From: an uncultured Lactobacillus sp.
Lineage (GTDB): Bacteria > Bacillota > Bacilli > Lactobacillales > Lactobacillaceae
Assembly: GCF_945290125.1 (NCBI RefSeq)
Contig: NZ_CALYQV010000015.1
Coordinates: 1-38,524, forward strand
Direction: 5' to 3'
Length of the DNA stretch: 38,524 bases
Positions within the stretch are counted from its first letter, which is position 1; each line of letters opens with the position of its first letter. Both the position numbers and the translations under genes were made by a program. This document shows positions 1 to 7,669 of this stretch, in pieces. The notes below the pieces were generated by a model. That model was given only the letters and a program-made list of their open reading frames with translations, was not told the origin of the DNA and searched no databases.

Positions 1-237
1 AATGGACAAGTCTTCTTCAGGTGAAAACTTATAGTATGACAGTCCACTACCTCTTTGTTCCAGATTAACAAAAATGAAATGATCTTCTAGTTCGCTATTA
101 AATTTTTAGGGAATGCAGGCATCCCCTGGACCACCATGTAAATATAAAATAATCGGCTTCTGACTTTGCTTTGAACTAATTGAAAAATAAAGTTTTGTCC
201 CGTTAATCTCTACGTTTTCTATCACTGATGTACTCAT
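1..237 (-). pseudogene. alpha/beta-hydrolase (prolyl iminopeptidase-like) N-terminal remnant, in-frame stop, cut by window edge
   Basis: Reading leftward from the ATG at 237-235, the frame gives 43 residues ending in an HGGPG motif and then a TAA stop at 108-106. The same frame continues past the stop as recognisable hydrolase sequence (KFNSELEDHF, VNLEQRGSGLSYY) to the window edge. HGGPG forms the oxyanion-hole region of alpha/beta-hydrolases of the proline iminopeptidase type, and the DQRG-like 'EQRGSG' block follows it at the expected distance. Relatives generally have about three residues where the stop lies, so a 6-base deletion that created the stop is a reasonable inference. Because both sides share one frame, a single-base indel error does not explain it. 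The rest of the gene is outside the window. Confidence 0.75.
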
Positions 238-338
238 TTTTTGGCCTATATTCATATAATCGATTGCTATTATGCATACACTGCTACTTTATTTAAGTAT
301 ATTATTAATGCCGCTATTTTGTAAATTCCAAATTAAGT

Positions 339-367
339 TTGACAAAAATCAGGTTCTATTATTATAT
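339..367 (+). promoter_or_regulatory. sigma-A type promoter for the small membrane-anchored gene
   Basis: TTGACA at 339-344 is followed after 17 bases by TTATAT at 362-367. It reads toward the small gene starting at 441, which gives a leader of roughly 65 bases. Confidence 0.55.
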
Positions 368-440
368 GTAGATAAATAGTCAACAAGCATTACGCTAGTA
401 GAAAACCCTCTACTTTTACCTCATTATCGGAGAAAAACTC

Positions 441-841
441 ATGAAGAAAAATGGTTACAAAATTACTACCTACATTTTTGGATTCTTATTTATTATCACT
501 TTAGGCTTTTTGCTCTATGATACTAGAAACCCGCCCACTATTTTCGGGGGTTTTACTAATATGCAATGCCACTAAATCCTTCCAATCCTCATGTGGAAAT
601 TTCGTTTGGTTTGGACCCCGAATATGCTATAAATATCGACGGACATCAATTTGAAAGAGGCACATATAAACGCATAAGTGACAGTGTGTTTAGCTTAAAA
701 GCAAATAATGGTAAAGAGAATGGTGTCGCTTTTTTATCAAATAAAGGTTCATACTTGTTTCACTCTAAACTAAAGAAAAAGCTGATTAGTATTGAAAAGT
801 TTTCGAATAAGCCAGAAATAAAGCCAGGGACTATCAAATAG
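441..841 (+). pseudogene. small membrane-anchored protein, frameshifted
   Basis: Two open frames together look like one short gene. The first starts at ATG 441, 8 bases after a GGAG ribosome site (429-432), and encodes 44 residues: a lysine-rich start, one hydrophobic anchor (about residues 9-26) and a stop at 573-575. The second frame (566-841, 91 residues) has no ribosome site of its own and encodes a soluble, lysine-rich domain ending in PEIKPGTIK. The frames meet at a near-tandem AATATGC/AATGCC sequence around 557-570. Removing five bases there would join the frames as ...FTNM-PLNPSNPHVE. The product would be a membrane-anchored extracellular protein of about 130 residues. I do not recognise the family. 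It could also be two real small ORFs, but the missing ribosome site argues against that. Confidence 0.5.
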
Positions 842-861
842 TCTAACGTACTTTATGCTAG

Positions 862-890
862 AAAAAAACCAAGCAGTATAGTTGCCTGGT
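862..890 (-). terminator. rho-independent terminator of the 129-residue membrane protein gene
   Basis: ACCAAGCA and TGCCTGGT arms (868-890, one mismatch) are followed, on the minus strand, by a run of seven T. It lies 20 bases past the stop codon at 910. Confidence 0.7.
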
Positions 891-909
891 ACTCAAATCT
901 TGTTAAATT

Positions 910-1299
910 TTATTCATTTTTACCTTCAGCTTGGTAAAATTTAGCCCGATTAATTAAATAGTCAAATAAAATCACACAGATTAGATTTAATACAATAATT
1001 AAGAGTATCAATAATGGGTGATCTTCTTGCTCATCTGTCATATTCAACAAATATAAAGTTTCAAAACTAATAGGTGCACCTTGTAATGCCATAAAATAAA
1101 ATAAATCATTTTCGACTTGCTTAGTAAATGTTTCTTCTTTTACTTCAAAGCAAGCTGTAGCAATTATTGTTATGATGAATGCACTAATTGACCATATTAA
1201 GTTATAATTCGGCTTATTGGAGAAAAAAGCCTCCATTTCAATTATACACAACCACAGTAAAGCAACTCTTGCTAATTTCATTTTCATCTCATTTCCCAC
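910..1299 (-). CDS. small membrane protein of unknown function
   Basis: I do not recognise this protein. It has up to 129 residues with hydrophobic segments at about residues 8-22, 32-50 and 94-116, separated by a charged stretch (FEVKEETFTKQVEND) and an acidic loop (TDEQEDH). It looks like a small integral membrane protein with three membrane spans. Two starts are possible: GTG at 1299, which has an AAAGG only 2 bases upstream, and ATG at 1287 (MKMKLARV...), preceded by GGGA at 6 bases. The ATG is at least as plausible, giving 125 residues. It has its own downstream terminator, so it is a single-gene unit. It lies between the decayed patch at the window start and the two-component system and shows no sign of damage itself. 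Confidence 0.6.
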   Translation of the reverse strand: MGNEMKMKLARVALLWLCIIEMEAFFSNKPNYNLIWSISAFIITIIATACFEVKEETFTKQVENDLFYFMALQGAPISFETLYLLNMTDEQEDHPLLILLIIVLNLICVILFDYLINRAKFYQAEGKNE

Positions 1300-1409
1300 A
1301 GCCTTTCTCTTCTAATTTATTTTAATCATTTTATCATATTTTACAGTATAAGTAAAATGTGATTTTATTAAAAACGTTATTCTAATAATAATTAAGGGGT
1401 CTCAGCTGT

Positions 1410-1466
1410 ATGAAAGAGATATTAAGTTATCCAATATCAAAATATCAAAGGCAGATATATGTTTAA
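1410..1466 (+). CDS. possible 18-residue leader peptide overlapping the sensor kinase start
   Basis: ATG at 1410 follows AAGGGG (394-399 of that kilobase) by 10 bases and opens an 18-residue frame, MKEILSYPISKYQRQIYV. Its TAA (1464-1466) lies just inside the histidine kinase gene, whose ATG is at 1459. The ribosome site is stronger than the one directly before the kinase. Translation of the peptide would bring ribosomes to the kinase start, suggesting translational coupling. Short ORFs arise by chance in AT-rich DNA, so this is only a candidate. Confidence 0.35.
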   Translation: MKEILSYPISKYQRQIYV

Positions 1467-3054
1467 AAAAACACGTTTTACGCTGCAAACAAAAACTATT
1501 TTTCTGGTTTTCTTTACCACCATTGTTTTTATTCTAACTGCTGGAACCATCACCTCATACAAAGTAGCGCAAAATCAAAAACAAATCATCAAAGAAGAAA
1601 TTAATAGTGTGTCTAAAATTGTCGCCAATAATGAGCAGGTACAAATTGCTTTAAGAAAAAAAGTCAAACCCACAACATATAACCCGATCCAAAAATATGC
1701 CGAACAAGTTAAAAAAGAAACTAAAGTAGACTTTATTGTGATACTTGACGATAATTACGTCCGCTATTCCCATCCTTCCGAGAATCATATAGGCAAAAAA
1801 TTTAGTTCGCCTTCTGATGCTCAAAAATCAAGTTCTGGTAAGACGCATTATTCTCACCGTATGGGTGTTTTGGGAACTGGCTACCGGATTTTCCGCCCGA
1901 TTTTTGCACACAAGCAGCAAATCGGAATAGTTTGTGTTGGCTTAACCGACAAATCAATTAATAAAGTTATTCGAGTCGCCCAAAGATCAGTTGTAATTGG
2001 CTCTCTAGTTTCATTAATAATTGGCATACTGCTGGCTTTATTAATATCAAGACGCATTAAAAAAACGCTGTTTGATATGGAACCAAACGAAATTGCATTT
2101 AAGCTCACAGAATTATATGCTATTAATGACAGTATTGATGAAGCGCTTATTGTTGTAAATAATCACAAAATTTTAATTACTGCTAATTACTTGGCTAAAA
2201 AATCCTTTCCTTCCTTAATGGTGGGAAAAGCCCTGGATAAAAATCTAATTGATTTATTATTTGCAGACAACCAACAATTACCTAAAACAAATGAGCTTGT
2301 CTTAATCAATGCTAAAGAATATATTGTTTCAGTTAGTCAACTGGTATACCATAAGCAGATTTTTGGTCAAGTAGCTCTACTGCAGGATCAGTCCAAATAT
2401 CAGAAGTTATCCGAACAGCTTGCCGGTAGCCAACAATACATTCAGTCACTAAGGGCACAATCACACGAATTTTTAAATAAATTGCAGGCAATTTACGGCA
2501 TGATTGAATTAAAGCAGTATGATCAAGTTAATTCATTCATTGCAAAAATAAACCAAAATTACCAGCAAGAATTTGGTCAATTGAATAAACAGCTCGAATC
2601 TCCTGCGCTTGTTGGCTTTTTAACTGGAAAAATGAACCAGGCGCAAGAACAAAGAGTCAACTTGGAAATTACGCCAGACTCCAATTTACCGCAAAAGGTT
2701 GTAACTGAGCAATTAAATTTAGACCTGATTAAAATACTGGGTAACCTCATTGACAACTCGTTAGCAGCAATTAAAGATAGTGGCAAAATCACCTTGGCAA
2801 TTAATTTCGATAGTGAAAGCTCAGTCTTAATTATTGAAGTTGCTGATACTGGTACTGGCATTTCATGTGAAGTTAAAAAGCATTTATTTAAACAGAAGTA
2901 TTCAACTAAGGGCAAGGATCACGGCTATGGACTTATTCTAGTGCAGCAAATCATTAAATCCTATAGTGGCCATCTTGAAGTTTCATCTTGTAAGCCTCAT
3001 GGTAGCAATTTTTATATAGAATTGCCTTTGCAGGAAAAACACGAAAAGGAATAA
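1459..3054 (+). CDS. CitA/DcuS-family sensor histidine kinase
   Basis: This is a membrane sensor kinase of 531 residues for extracellular carboxylates. Membrane segments lie at about residues 13-33 and 177-197 and enclose a PAS-like (PDC) sensor domain with the 'DDNYVRYSHPSE...IGK' region typical of CitA/DcuS/MalK kinases. A cytoplasmic PAS domain (about 215-310) follows. The histidine-box is 'LRAQSHEFLNKL' with probable phospho-acceptor His336, and the ATPase domain carries NLIDNSLAAI, DTGTGI and GYGL (about 425-520). The family senses citrate, malate, fumarate or succinate; the ligand here cannot be read from sequence. It has an AAAGG ribosome site 7 bases upstream. The response regulator starts one base after its stop, and the convergent neighbours (organic acid permease and 2-hydroxyacid dehydrogenase) are likely targets. 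Confidence 0.9.
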   Translation: MFKKTRFTLQTKTIFLVFFTTIVFILTAGTITSYKVAQNQKQIIKEEINSVSKIVANNEQVQIALRKKVKPTTYNPIQKYAEQVKKETKVDFIVILDDNYVRYSHPSENHIGKKFSSPSDAQKSSSGKTHYSHRMGVLGTGYRIFRPIFAHKQQIGIVCVGLTDKSINKVIRVAQRSVVIGSLVSLIIGILLALLISRRIKKTLFDMEPNEIAFKLTELYAINDSIDEALIVVNNHKILITANYLAKKSFPSLMVGKALDKNLIDLLFADNQQLPKTNELVLINAKEYIVSVSQLVYHKQIFGQVALLQDQSKYQKLSEQLAGSQQYIQSLRAQSHEFLNKLQAIYGMIELKQYDQVNSFIAKINQNYQQEFGQLNKQLESPALVGFLTGKMNQAQEQRVNLEITPDSNLPQKVVTEQLNLDLIKILGNLIDNSLAAIKDSGKITLAINFDSESSVLIIEVADTGTGISCEVKKHLFKQKYSTKGKDHGYGLILVQQIIKSYSGHLEVSSCKPHGSNFYIELPLQEKHEKE

Positions 3055-3055
3055 A

Positions 3056-3742
3056 ATGTTAACAATTTTAATAGTTGAAGATGACCCGATGGTCAGCTCG
3101 ATTAACAAACAATATTTAATGAGAATTATTAAGCCAGAAAATCTGACTGTTTATCAAACCGCTACTGCCAAAAAGGCACTAGCAATTACTAAAAACATCA
3201 ATCCTGATCTAATTCTACTTGATGTTTACCTTCCTAAAACTTCTGGCACCGAATTACTGGAACAATTTATTCAACATAATCTCCATCCCAATGTCATTAT
3301 GCTTTCCGCCGCCAAAGACAGTACCAACATCAACATGGCTTTAAAGTATGGCGTTTTGGACTACTTGCTTAAGCCCTTTTCTTTTAAGCGTTTTAAAGAG
3401 GCAATTGAACATTTTTTAAAATATAACAAGGTGCTACAAAAAAACAACACGGTATCACAAGGTGAACTTGATCATATTTTTATTACTCAAGATATGAATA
3501 ACTTAAATGATGAGACCGGGTTGCCTAAAGGACTTTCAGACTTTTCTTTAACAAAAATTGAAACTGCTATTTCCCAACTTGCCGATGAATTTTCCAATCA
3601 AGATGTAGCTCGACAATCAAAATTATCACGCATTACTACCAAAAAATATTTGGATTATTTGGAAAAAACCGGCAAACTTTCCACTAAAGTGCACTATTTA
3701 AAGGTTGGTCGACCAATTAAAATATATAAATTGAATAAATAA
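3056..3742 (+). CDS. CitB/DcuR-family response regulator
   Basis: A 228-residue partner of the preceding kinase. The receiver domain has the acidic pair at residues 9-10 (VEDD), probable phospho-acceptor Asp56 (LILLDVYLP) and the conserved lysine in 'DYLLKPF'. The C-terminal part (about 165-228) is the helix-turn-helix of this family ('NQDVARQSKLSRITTKKYLDYLEKTGKL'), ending in a typical 'KVGRPIKIYKL'. Members bind AT-rich direct repeats upstream of carboxylate transport and metabolism genes. The single-base gap from the kinase stop and the shared terminator show that the pair is co-transcribed. A TTATTAAA sequence at 1365-1372, upstream of the kinase, and a TTATTAA at 5993-5987, upstream of the permease, resemble the short direct-repeat element reported for the malate regulator MaeR of L. 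casei. That link is only suggestive in such AT-rich DNA. Confidence 0.9.
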   Translation: MLTILIVEDDPMVSSINKQYLMRIIKPENLTVYQTATAKKALAITKNINPDLILLDVYLPKTSGTELLEQFIQHNLHPNVIMLSAAKDSTNINMALKYGVLDYLLKPFSFKRFKEAIEHFLKYNKVLQKNNTVSQGELDHIFITQDMNNLNDETGLPKGLSDFSLTKIETAISQLADEFSNQDVARQSKLSRITTKKYLDYLEKTGKLSTKVHYLKVGRPIKIYKLNK

Positions 3743-3820
3743 AAAAACAAGCTATTGTGAAATGACCCCCAAATTTAGGACAAATTTGGGGGTCATATCA
3801 TTGTCGTAGCTTGCTTTTTA
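3743..3820. terminator. bidirectional terminator with a perfect 15-bp palindrome
   Basis: Between the convergent response regulator and dehydrogenase genes, perfect 15-bp arms (3762-3776 and 3782-3796) enclose the loop AGGAC. Outer arms AAGCTA/TAGCTT flanked by A- and T-runs let it terminate on both strands. The inner palindrome resembles one at 6065-6091. Confidence 0.85.
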
Positions 3821-3832
3821 TTTAGATAAATT

Positions 3833-4831
3833 TTAGTCAAGTTTCACATCATTATCAGTATGACCAGTCTCTAATACTTGGTGGAAATTTTCATAACTGA
3901 CATTAATCATGTCCGTTAAAGCAGGACTGGTATATGAACCAATATGAGGAGTTAATAAAACTTTAGGATATAATTCTGTTAATTGTCTGGTCAAATCATT
4001 AGTGATATTGCCATTATAATTATGGCCTAAAACTTCTGCTTCATCAGGCAGAACATCGCTTGCAAAGCCGGCAATTTGACCATCCTTAATTGCCTTAATA
4101 ACAGCAGGATAATCAGCCAGTTGCGATCTGGCAGTATTGACCAGAACCGCATTGTTCTTCATTTTACCTAGAAAAGTTTCATCTATCAAATTATCATTTT
4201 GCCCTGGAAAATATGGTACGTGAATTGAAACAATGTCTGATTGAGCTAATAATTCGTCTTGACTTACAAACTTTACGTATTGTTTGGCAAAATCACTCGG
4301 ATAAGGATCATAGCCCAAAACATTAGTCCCCATGCCATGATACAGTTGTGCTTCCGTAGCTCCAATTCTACCTGTACCTATAATACCTACTGTACTTGAA
4401 TGAACTTCACCTGAAAAAGTGGCAGTCGAAACTGAAAAGTTTCCCTTATTAGTCAAGGTGGTAGCTAAGGCGGTATGTCTAAAGAGCATCATTCCTAAAG
4501 TCATAGCTAATTCAGCCACTGCGTATGGTGAATAAGCAGGAACGCGGGCAACTTTCATATCATTTTTTTTAGCGGCCTTGAGATCAATATGGTTATATCC
4601 CACTGTTCTCGTGAAAACATATTTAATGCCCCACTCATTGAATTTAGCTAAGTTGGTTGCATCACCTACACAGTTGGCTCTGAGTAAAACTGCATCTGCT
4701 CCTTTAGCTGTTTCAACATTATCATGGGTTAGCATGTCGGATTCCAGTTGCAATTCATAATTATACTTATTTAATTTTTTAAAATAATCCACTTCATTTT
4801 CACGAACACCATAGGCTACTATTTTAAACAT
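3833..4831 (-). CDS. D-isomer-specific 2-hydroxyacid dehydrogenase (D-LDH/D-HicDH family)
   Basis: A 332-residue cytoplasmic NAD-dependent enzyme that reduces a 2-oxo acid to its D-2-hydroxy acid, or the reverse. The Rossmann motif GTGRIG lies at residues 152-157, with Asp175 (YDPYP) placed to select NAD. The catalytic Arg235 (NTARSQ), Glu264 (PDEAE) and His296 (TPHIGSY) sit at exactly the numbering of Lactobacillus D-lactate and D-hydroxyisocaproate dehydrogenases. The substrate could be pyruvate or a larger branched or aromatic keto acid; sequence alone does not decide this. It has an AGGAGG ribosome site. It starts 18 bases after the AEC permease stop, so the two are one operon. The context suggests it makes or uses the acid that the permease carries. 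Confidence 0.9.
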   Translation of the reverse strand: MFKIVAYGVRENEVDYFKKLNKYNYELQLESDMLTHDNVETAKGADAVLLRANCVGDATNLAKFNEWGIKYVFTRTVGYNHIDLKAAKKNDMKVARVPAYSPYAVAELAMTLGMMLFRHTALATTLTNKGNFSVSTATFSGEVHSSTVGIIGTGRIGATEAQLYHGMGTNVLGYDPYPSDFAKQYVKFVSQDELLAQSDIVSIHVPYFPGQNDNLIDETFLGKMKNNAVLVNTARSQLADYPAVIKAIKDGQIAGFASDVLPDEAEVLGHNYNGNITNDLTRQLTELYPKVLLTPHIGSYTSPALTDMINVSYENFHQVLETGHTDNDVKLD

Positions 4832-4849
4832 TTACAAATTCCCTCCTAA

Positions 4850-5929
4850 TTAATGAAATATACCAATTTGACTCAAAACGCCCAGAAAAGCGATCCATAT
4901 TGGCATGGCAATAACCGCCATAATTGTTGAAATAAATGATGCATCAGAAGATAACACCGGCTCACGATCAAAACTGATTGCATAAGATGATGCAACAGCT
5001 GCAGTTGGGGTAGCCATCATGATAATAATTGTTCCCAACGCAATGTAGCTGACAGGTAAAATATTAGTTACAGTTAAAAGAACCAAGAGCAGTAAGTTCA
5101 AGATTGGCACTAGTATAACCTTGTTAAAGCTGTAGTACCAAGAAGTCTTGTTGGCAGCAGCTTCTTTGAATGAGGTTGAGCCTAAAGTTGAACCGATTGA
5201 TAACCAAGCCAGAGGTGAAGCCAGATTTGCTAAGTATTGCATTGGTTTATACAGCCAAATTGCGGTTTGGTCAATACGGTAAAACGCAACGTGAACTATT
5301 GGTGCATTGGCATTGATTACACCGTTAACTGCTTGTTTAACAGCTACTTGAGGCACATAATTTTGACACAACCATAAAATCAAACCCAAGAATGTAGCAA
5401 TTACGACTGGGTTAACAAACATCTTCTTTAAATTGCTGGCCTTCATCTTTAATCCAGACATCTTTATGTATGCATACGAATATAAGAAGATACGGTAACC
5501 GATGTTAAAGATGGAGCTGTACATGATACCCTTAGGACCGAAAACAGCCCCTACAATTGGAATACCAAAGAAAGTAGTTGAACCAAATGTAGTTAGTACG
5601 GCTAAAACATCTCTTTTATCTTTAGGGTATTTAACATAGGACAATGGGGTCAAGAATATCAAAATGATATAAATTACAATTCCCCAGATTAATACGTTCA
5701 TCCCTTGTGATAAAGTTTCATTACTAATCGGCTGCATGAATGAGTTAAAAGCCAATGCTGGTAACGCAACTGTCAAAACTATTTTGGACAATATTTTACC
5801 AAACTTTTCGGTAAAAATACCGCGTTTACGCAGGTAAAAGCCCAATAGAATAATGAAAATTGTTGACGTTATTGAACTGACAATCGCAACATTCGAAAAA
5901 GTTACTTTGATTGCTTGCGCAATATTCAT
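4850..5929 (-). CDS. AEC-family organic acid permease (auxin efflux carrier/malate permease type)
   Basis: A 359-residue membrane transporter with about ten hydrophobic segments in two halves, starting MNIAQAIKVTFSNVAIVSS. The first half contains 'VALPALAFNSFM' and the later half 'MATPTAAVASSYA', both typical of the AEC/malate permease family (MleP, MdcF relatives). The family moves malate, malonate, lactate or related acids across the cytoplasmic membrane. An AGGAGG ribosome site precedes the start at 5929. It is the first gene of an operon with the D-2-hydroxyacid dehydrogenase and converges on the CitA/DcuS-type two-component system. The upstream region (5930-6098) has a TTATTAA at 5993-5987, TTAC repeats around 6003-6030 and a palindrome at 6065-6091, any of which could be a control site. 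Confidence 0.85.
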   Translation of the reverse strand: MNIAQAIKVTFSNVAIVSSITSTIFIILLGFYLRKRGIFTEKFGKILSKIVLTVALPALAFNSFMQPISNETLSQGMNVLIWGIVIYIILIFLTPLSYVKYPKDKRDVLAVLTTFGSTTFFGIPIVGAVFGPKGIMYSSIFNIGYRIFLYSYAYIKMSGLKMKASNLKKMFVNPVVIATFLGLILWLCQNYVPQVAVKQAVNGVINANAPIVHVAFYRIDQTAIWLYKPMQYLANLASPLAWLSIGSTLGSTSFKEAAANKTSWYYSFNKVILVPILNLLLLVLLTVTNILPVSYIALGTIIIMMATPTAAVASSYAISFDREPVLSSDASFISTIMAVIAMPIWIAFLGVLSQIGIFH

Positions 5930-6064
5930 TTTATTTCCTCCTATTAGTTATTCTTTTCACATTGATAATACTACTTATTTGTGAAATTAATAACTTTATC
6001 AAACTAAAGTAACCTTTTGTAACTTATGTAAATTTAAAAGCCGTGACTTTCACTTCTGCTGTTA

Positions 6065-6091
6065 ATCTCAAAATTAGGGCAAATTTGAGAT
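6065..6091. repeat. palindrome upstream of the permease operon, related to the one at 3762-3796
   Basis: Arms ATCTCAAAATT (6065-6075) and AAATTTGAGAT (6081-6091) enclose the loop AGGGC, with ten of eleven pairs. The core matches the palindrome inside the terminator at 3762-3796 (CAAAWTTAGGRCAAATTTG). There is no T-run, so it is less likely to be a simple terminator. It could be an operator or a copy of a repeated palindromic element. Confidence 0.5.
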
Positions 6092-6098
6092 CATAACA

Positions 6099-6133
6099 AA
6101 CAGGCAAATCACAATGGAAGTGATTTGCCTGTT
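6099..6133. terminator. terminator of rarA
   Basis: Perfect 14-bp arms (6099-6112 and 6120-6133) enclose loop AATGGAA. The following bases are T-rich on both strands. It lies 45 bases past the rarA stop. Confidence 0.8.
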
Positions 6134-6178
6134 TTTAGTTATCGCTCGAATAGCGAAATTTCTTTAATTCTTATCTAA

Positions 6179-7510
6179 TTAATCAAATTTATCGTGTTCC
6201 TTGTGCCATTCTTTAATCTGCTCCAGCCTTTTTTTAAAGCGGTCTTCATGACCTTGTGAGGTTGGCAAATAATATTCGTGTCCCTCTAAACTCGGTGGCA
6301 TAGTTTTCATTGTTGTTAACTTGTCTTTGGCATAATGCGCCAGCTGGTAACCTTTACCATAGCCCAAATCTTTCATCAACTTAGTCGGAGCGTTGCGAAT
6401 TTGCAAAGGCACTGGTTCATCAATCGTCTTTTTGACATCTTCTTCAGCGGCTAGTCTAGCTTTATAAACCGCATTTGACTTTGGCGCAAGCGACAAATAA
6501 ATCACTGCTTCAGTCAAATGCACATCACATTCCGGCATCCCTATAAATTGACAAGCCTGAAAGACGTTGACCGCCACATTCAGTGCATTAGTATCTGCCA
6601 AGCCAATATCTTCACTGGCAAAGCGCACTAGTCTACGTGCAATATAAAGTGGATCTTCTCCCCCTTCAAGCATCCGCGACAGCCAATAAATTGCCGCATC
6701 TACATCGCTGTTACGCATTGATTTATGCAAAGCGGAGATGATATTGTAGTGTTCTTCTCCGTCTTTGTCATACAAGACTGACTTCTGCGTGATTAATTGT
6801 CCCAGACTATCCATAGTCACAGCAATCGTATTACCATTTTTGTTGCCGTTTAAGACTGCCATTTCCAGCGTGTTTAAAGCCGTCCGGGCATCACCATTGG
6901 CAAATTTGGCAATGGCTTTAATCTCCTGCGAACTGATTTTAACGGTTAATTTACCAAAGCCATTAGGGTTATGCAAAGCATTTTGCAATAACTTGATAAT
7001 ATCTTTGACTTCAAGCGGTTTTAAGACAAAAACCTTGCAGCGCGAAAGCAGCGCTGAATTAACCTCAAAAGAAGGATTTTCGGTAGTGGCACCAATTAAC
7101 GTGATACTGCCACGTTCAACATAGGGTAAAAAAGCATCTTGTTGTGCTTTGTTAAAACGATGGATTTCATCAACAAATACCAGCGTTTTTTGTCCTACTT
7201 CGTGTTCTGCTTCAGCCTGCTTCATAATTTTACGGATTTTAGTAATACTGCTGTCAACTGCACTAAAGTTGAAAAAACTCGCCTGACTCTGCCGAGCAAT
7301 TATTTCCGCCAAAGTTGTTTTGCCGACTCCCGGTGGTCCCCAAAAAATCATTGAGGAAACCTGGTCATTATCAATGATTTCCCGCAATATTTTCCCCGGT
7401 CCCAGCAGTTGTTCTTGTCCTACAAACTGATCTAGGTTTTGGGGACGTACACGGTTAGCCAATGGTTCATTTTGCCCATTATTTGTAAATAATGATTCTT
7501 GCTTCATCAT
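6179..7510 (-). CDS. rarA: replication-associated recombination protein A (RarA/MgsA AAA+ ATPase)
   Basis: A 443-residue clamp-loader-like AAA+ ATPase that acts at stalled replication forks. The N-terminal segment '[23 protein letters not shown]' is characteristic of the family. The Walker A motif GPPGVGKTT lies at residues 58-66, Walker B VFVDEIHR at 111-118, the sensor 1 region [10 protein letters not shown] follows, and the arginine-finger region SALLSRC is present. The C-terminal tetramerisation domain contains '[28 protein letters not shown]', a family hallmark. It starts with tandem ATG codons at 7510 and 7507. It is a stand-alone gene with its own terminator and a 159-base gap to the divergent surface-protein gene. 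Length and motifs are normal. Confidence 0.96.
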   Translation of the reverse strand: MMKQESLFTNNGQNEPLANRVRPQNLDQFVGQEQLLGPGKILREIIDNDQVSSMIFWGPPGVGKTTLAEIIARQSQASFFNFSAVDSSITKIRKIMKQAEAEHEVGQKTLVFVDEIHRFNKAQQDAFLPYVERGSITLIGATTENPSFEVNSALLSRCKVFVLKPLEVKDIIKLLQNALHNPNGFGKLTVKISSQEIKAIAKFANGDARTALNTLEMAVLNGNKNGNTIAVTMDSLGQLITQKSVLYDKDGEEHYNIISALHKSMRNSDVDAAIYWLSRMLEGGEDPLYIARRLVRFASEDIGLADTNALNVAVNVFQACQFIGMPECDVHLTEAVIYLSLAPKSNAVYKARLAAEEDVKKTIDEPVPLQIRNAPTKLMKDLGYGKGYQLAHYAKDKLTTMKTMPPSLEGHEYYLPTSQGHEDRFKKRLEQIKEWHKEHDKFD

Positions 7511-7669
7511 GACATCTTCTTTTTATTTACTTTCAGACAATTATTAACCTAATTATACAAGCATTCGTCCACCAACGAAAATAATCGAACACTTGTTTGA
7601 ACTAAATTTATTAATTAGTTTGCAGTACAATGATATAAGTAAAGAAATTGTATATTATGAGGTGAAGAT

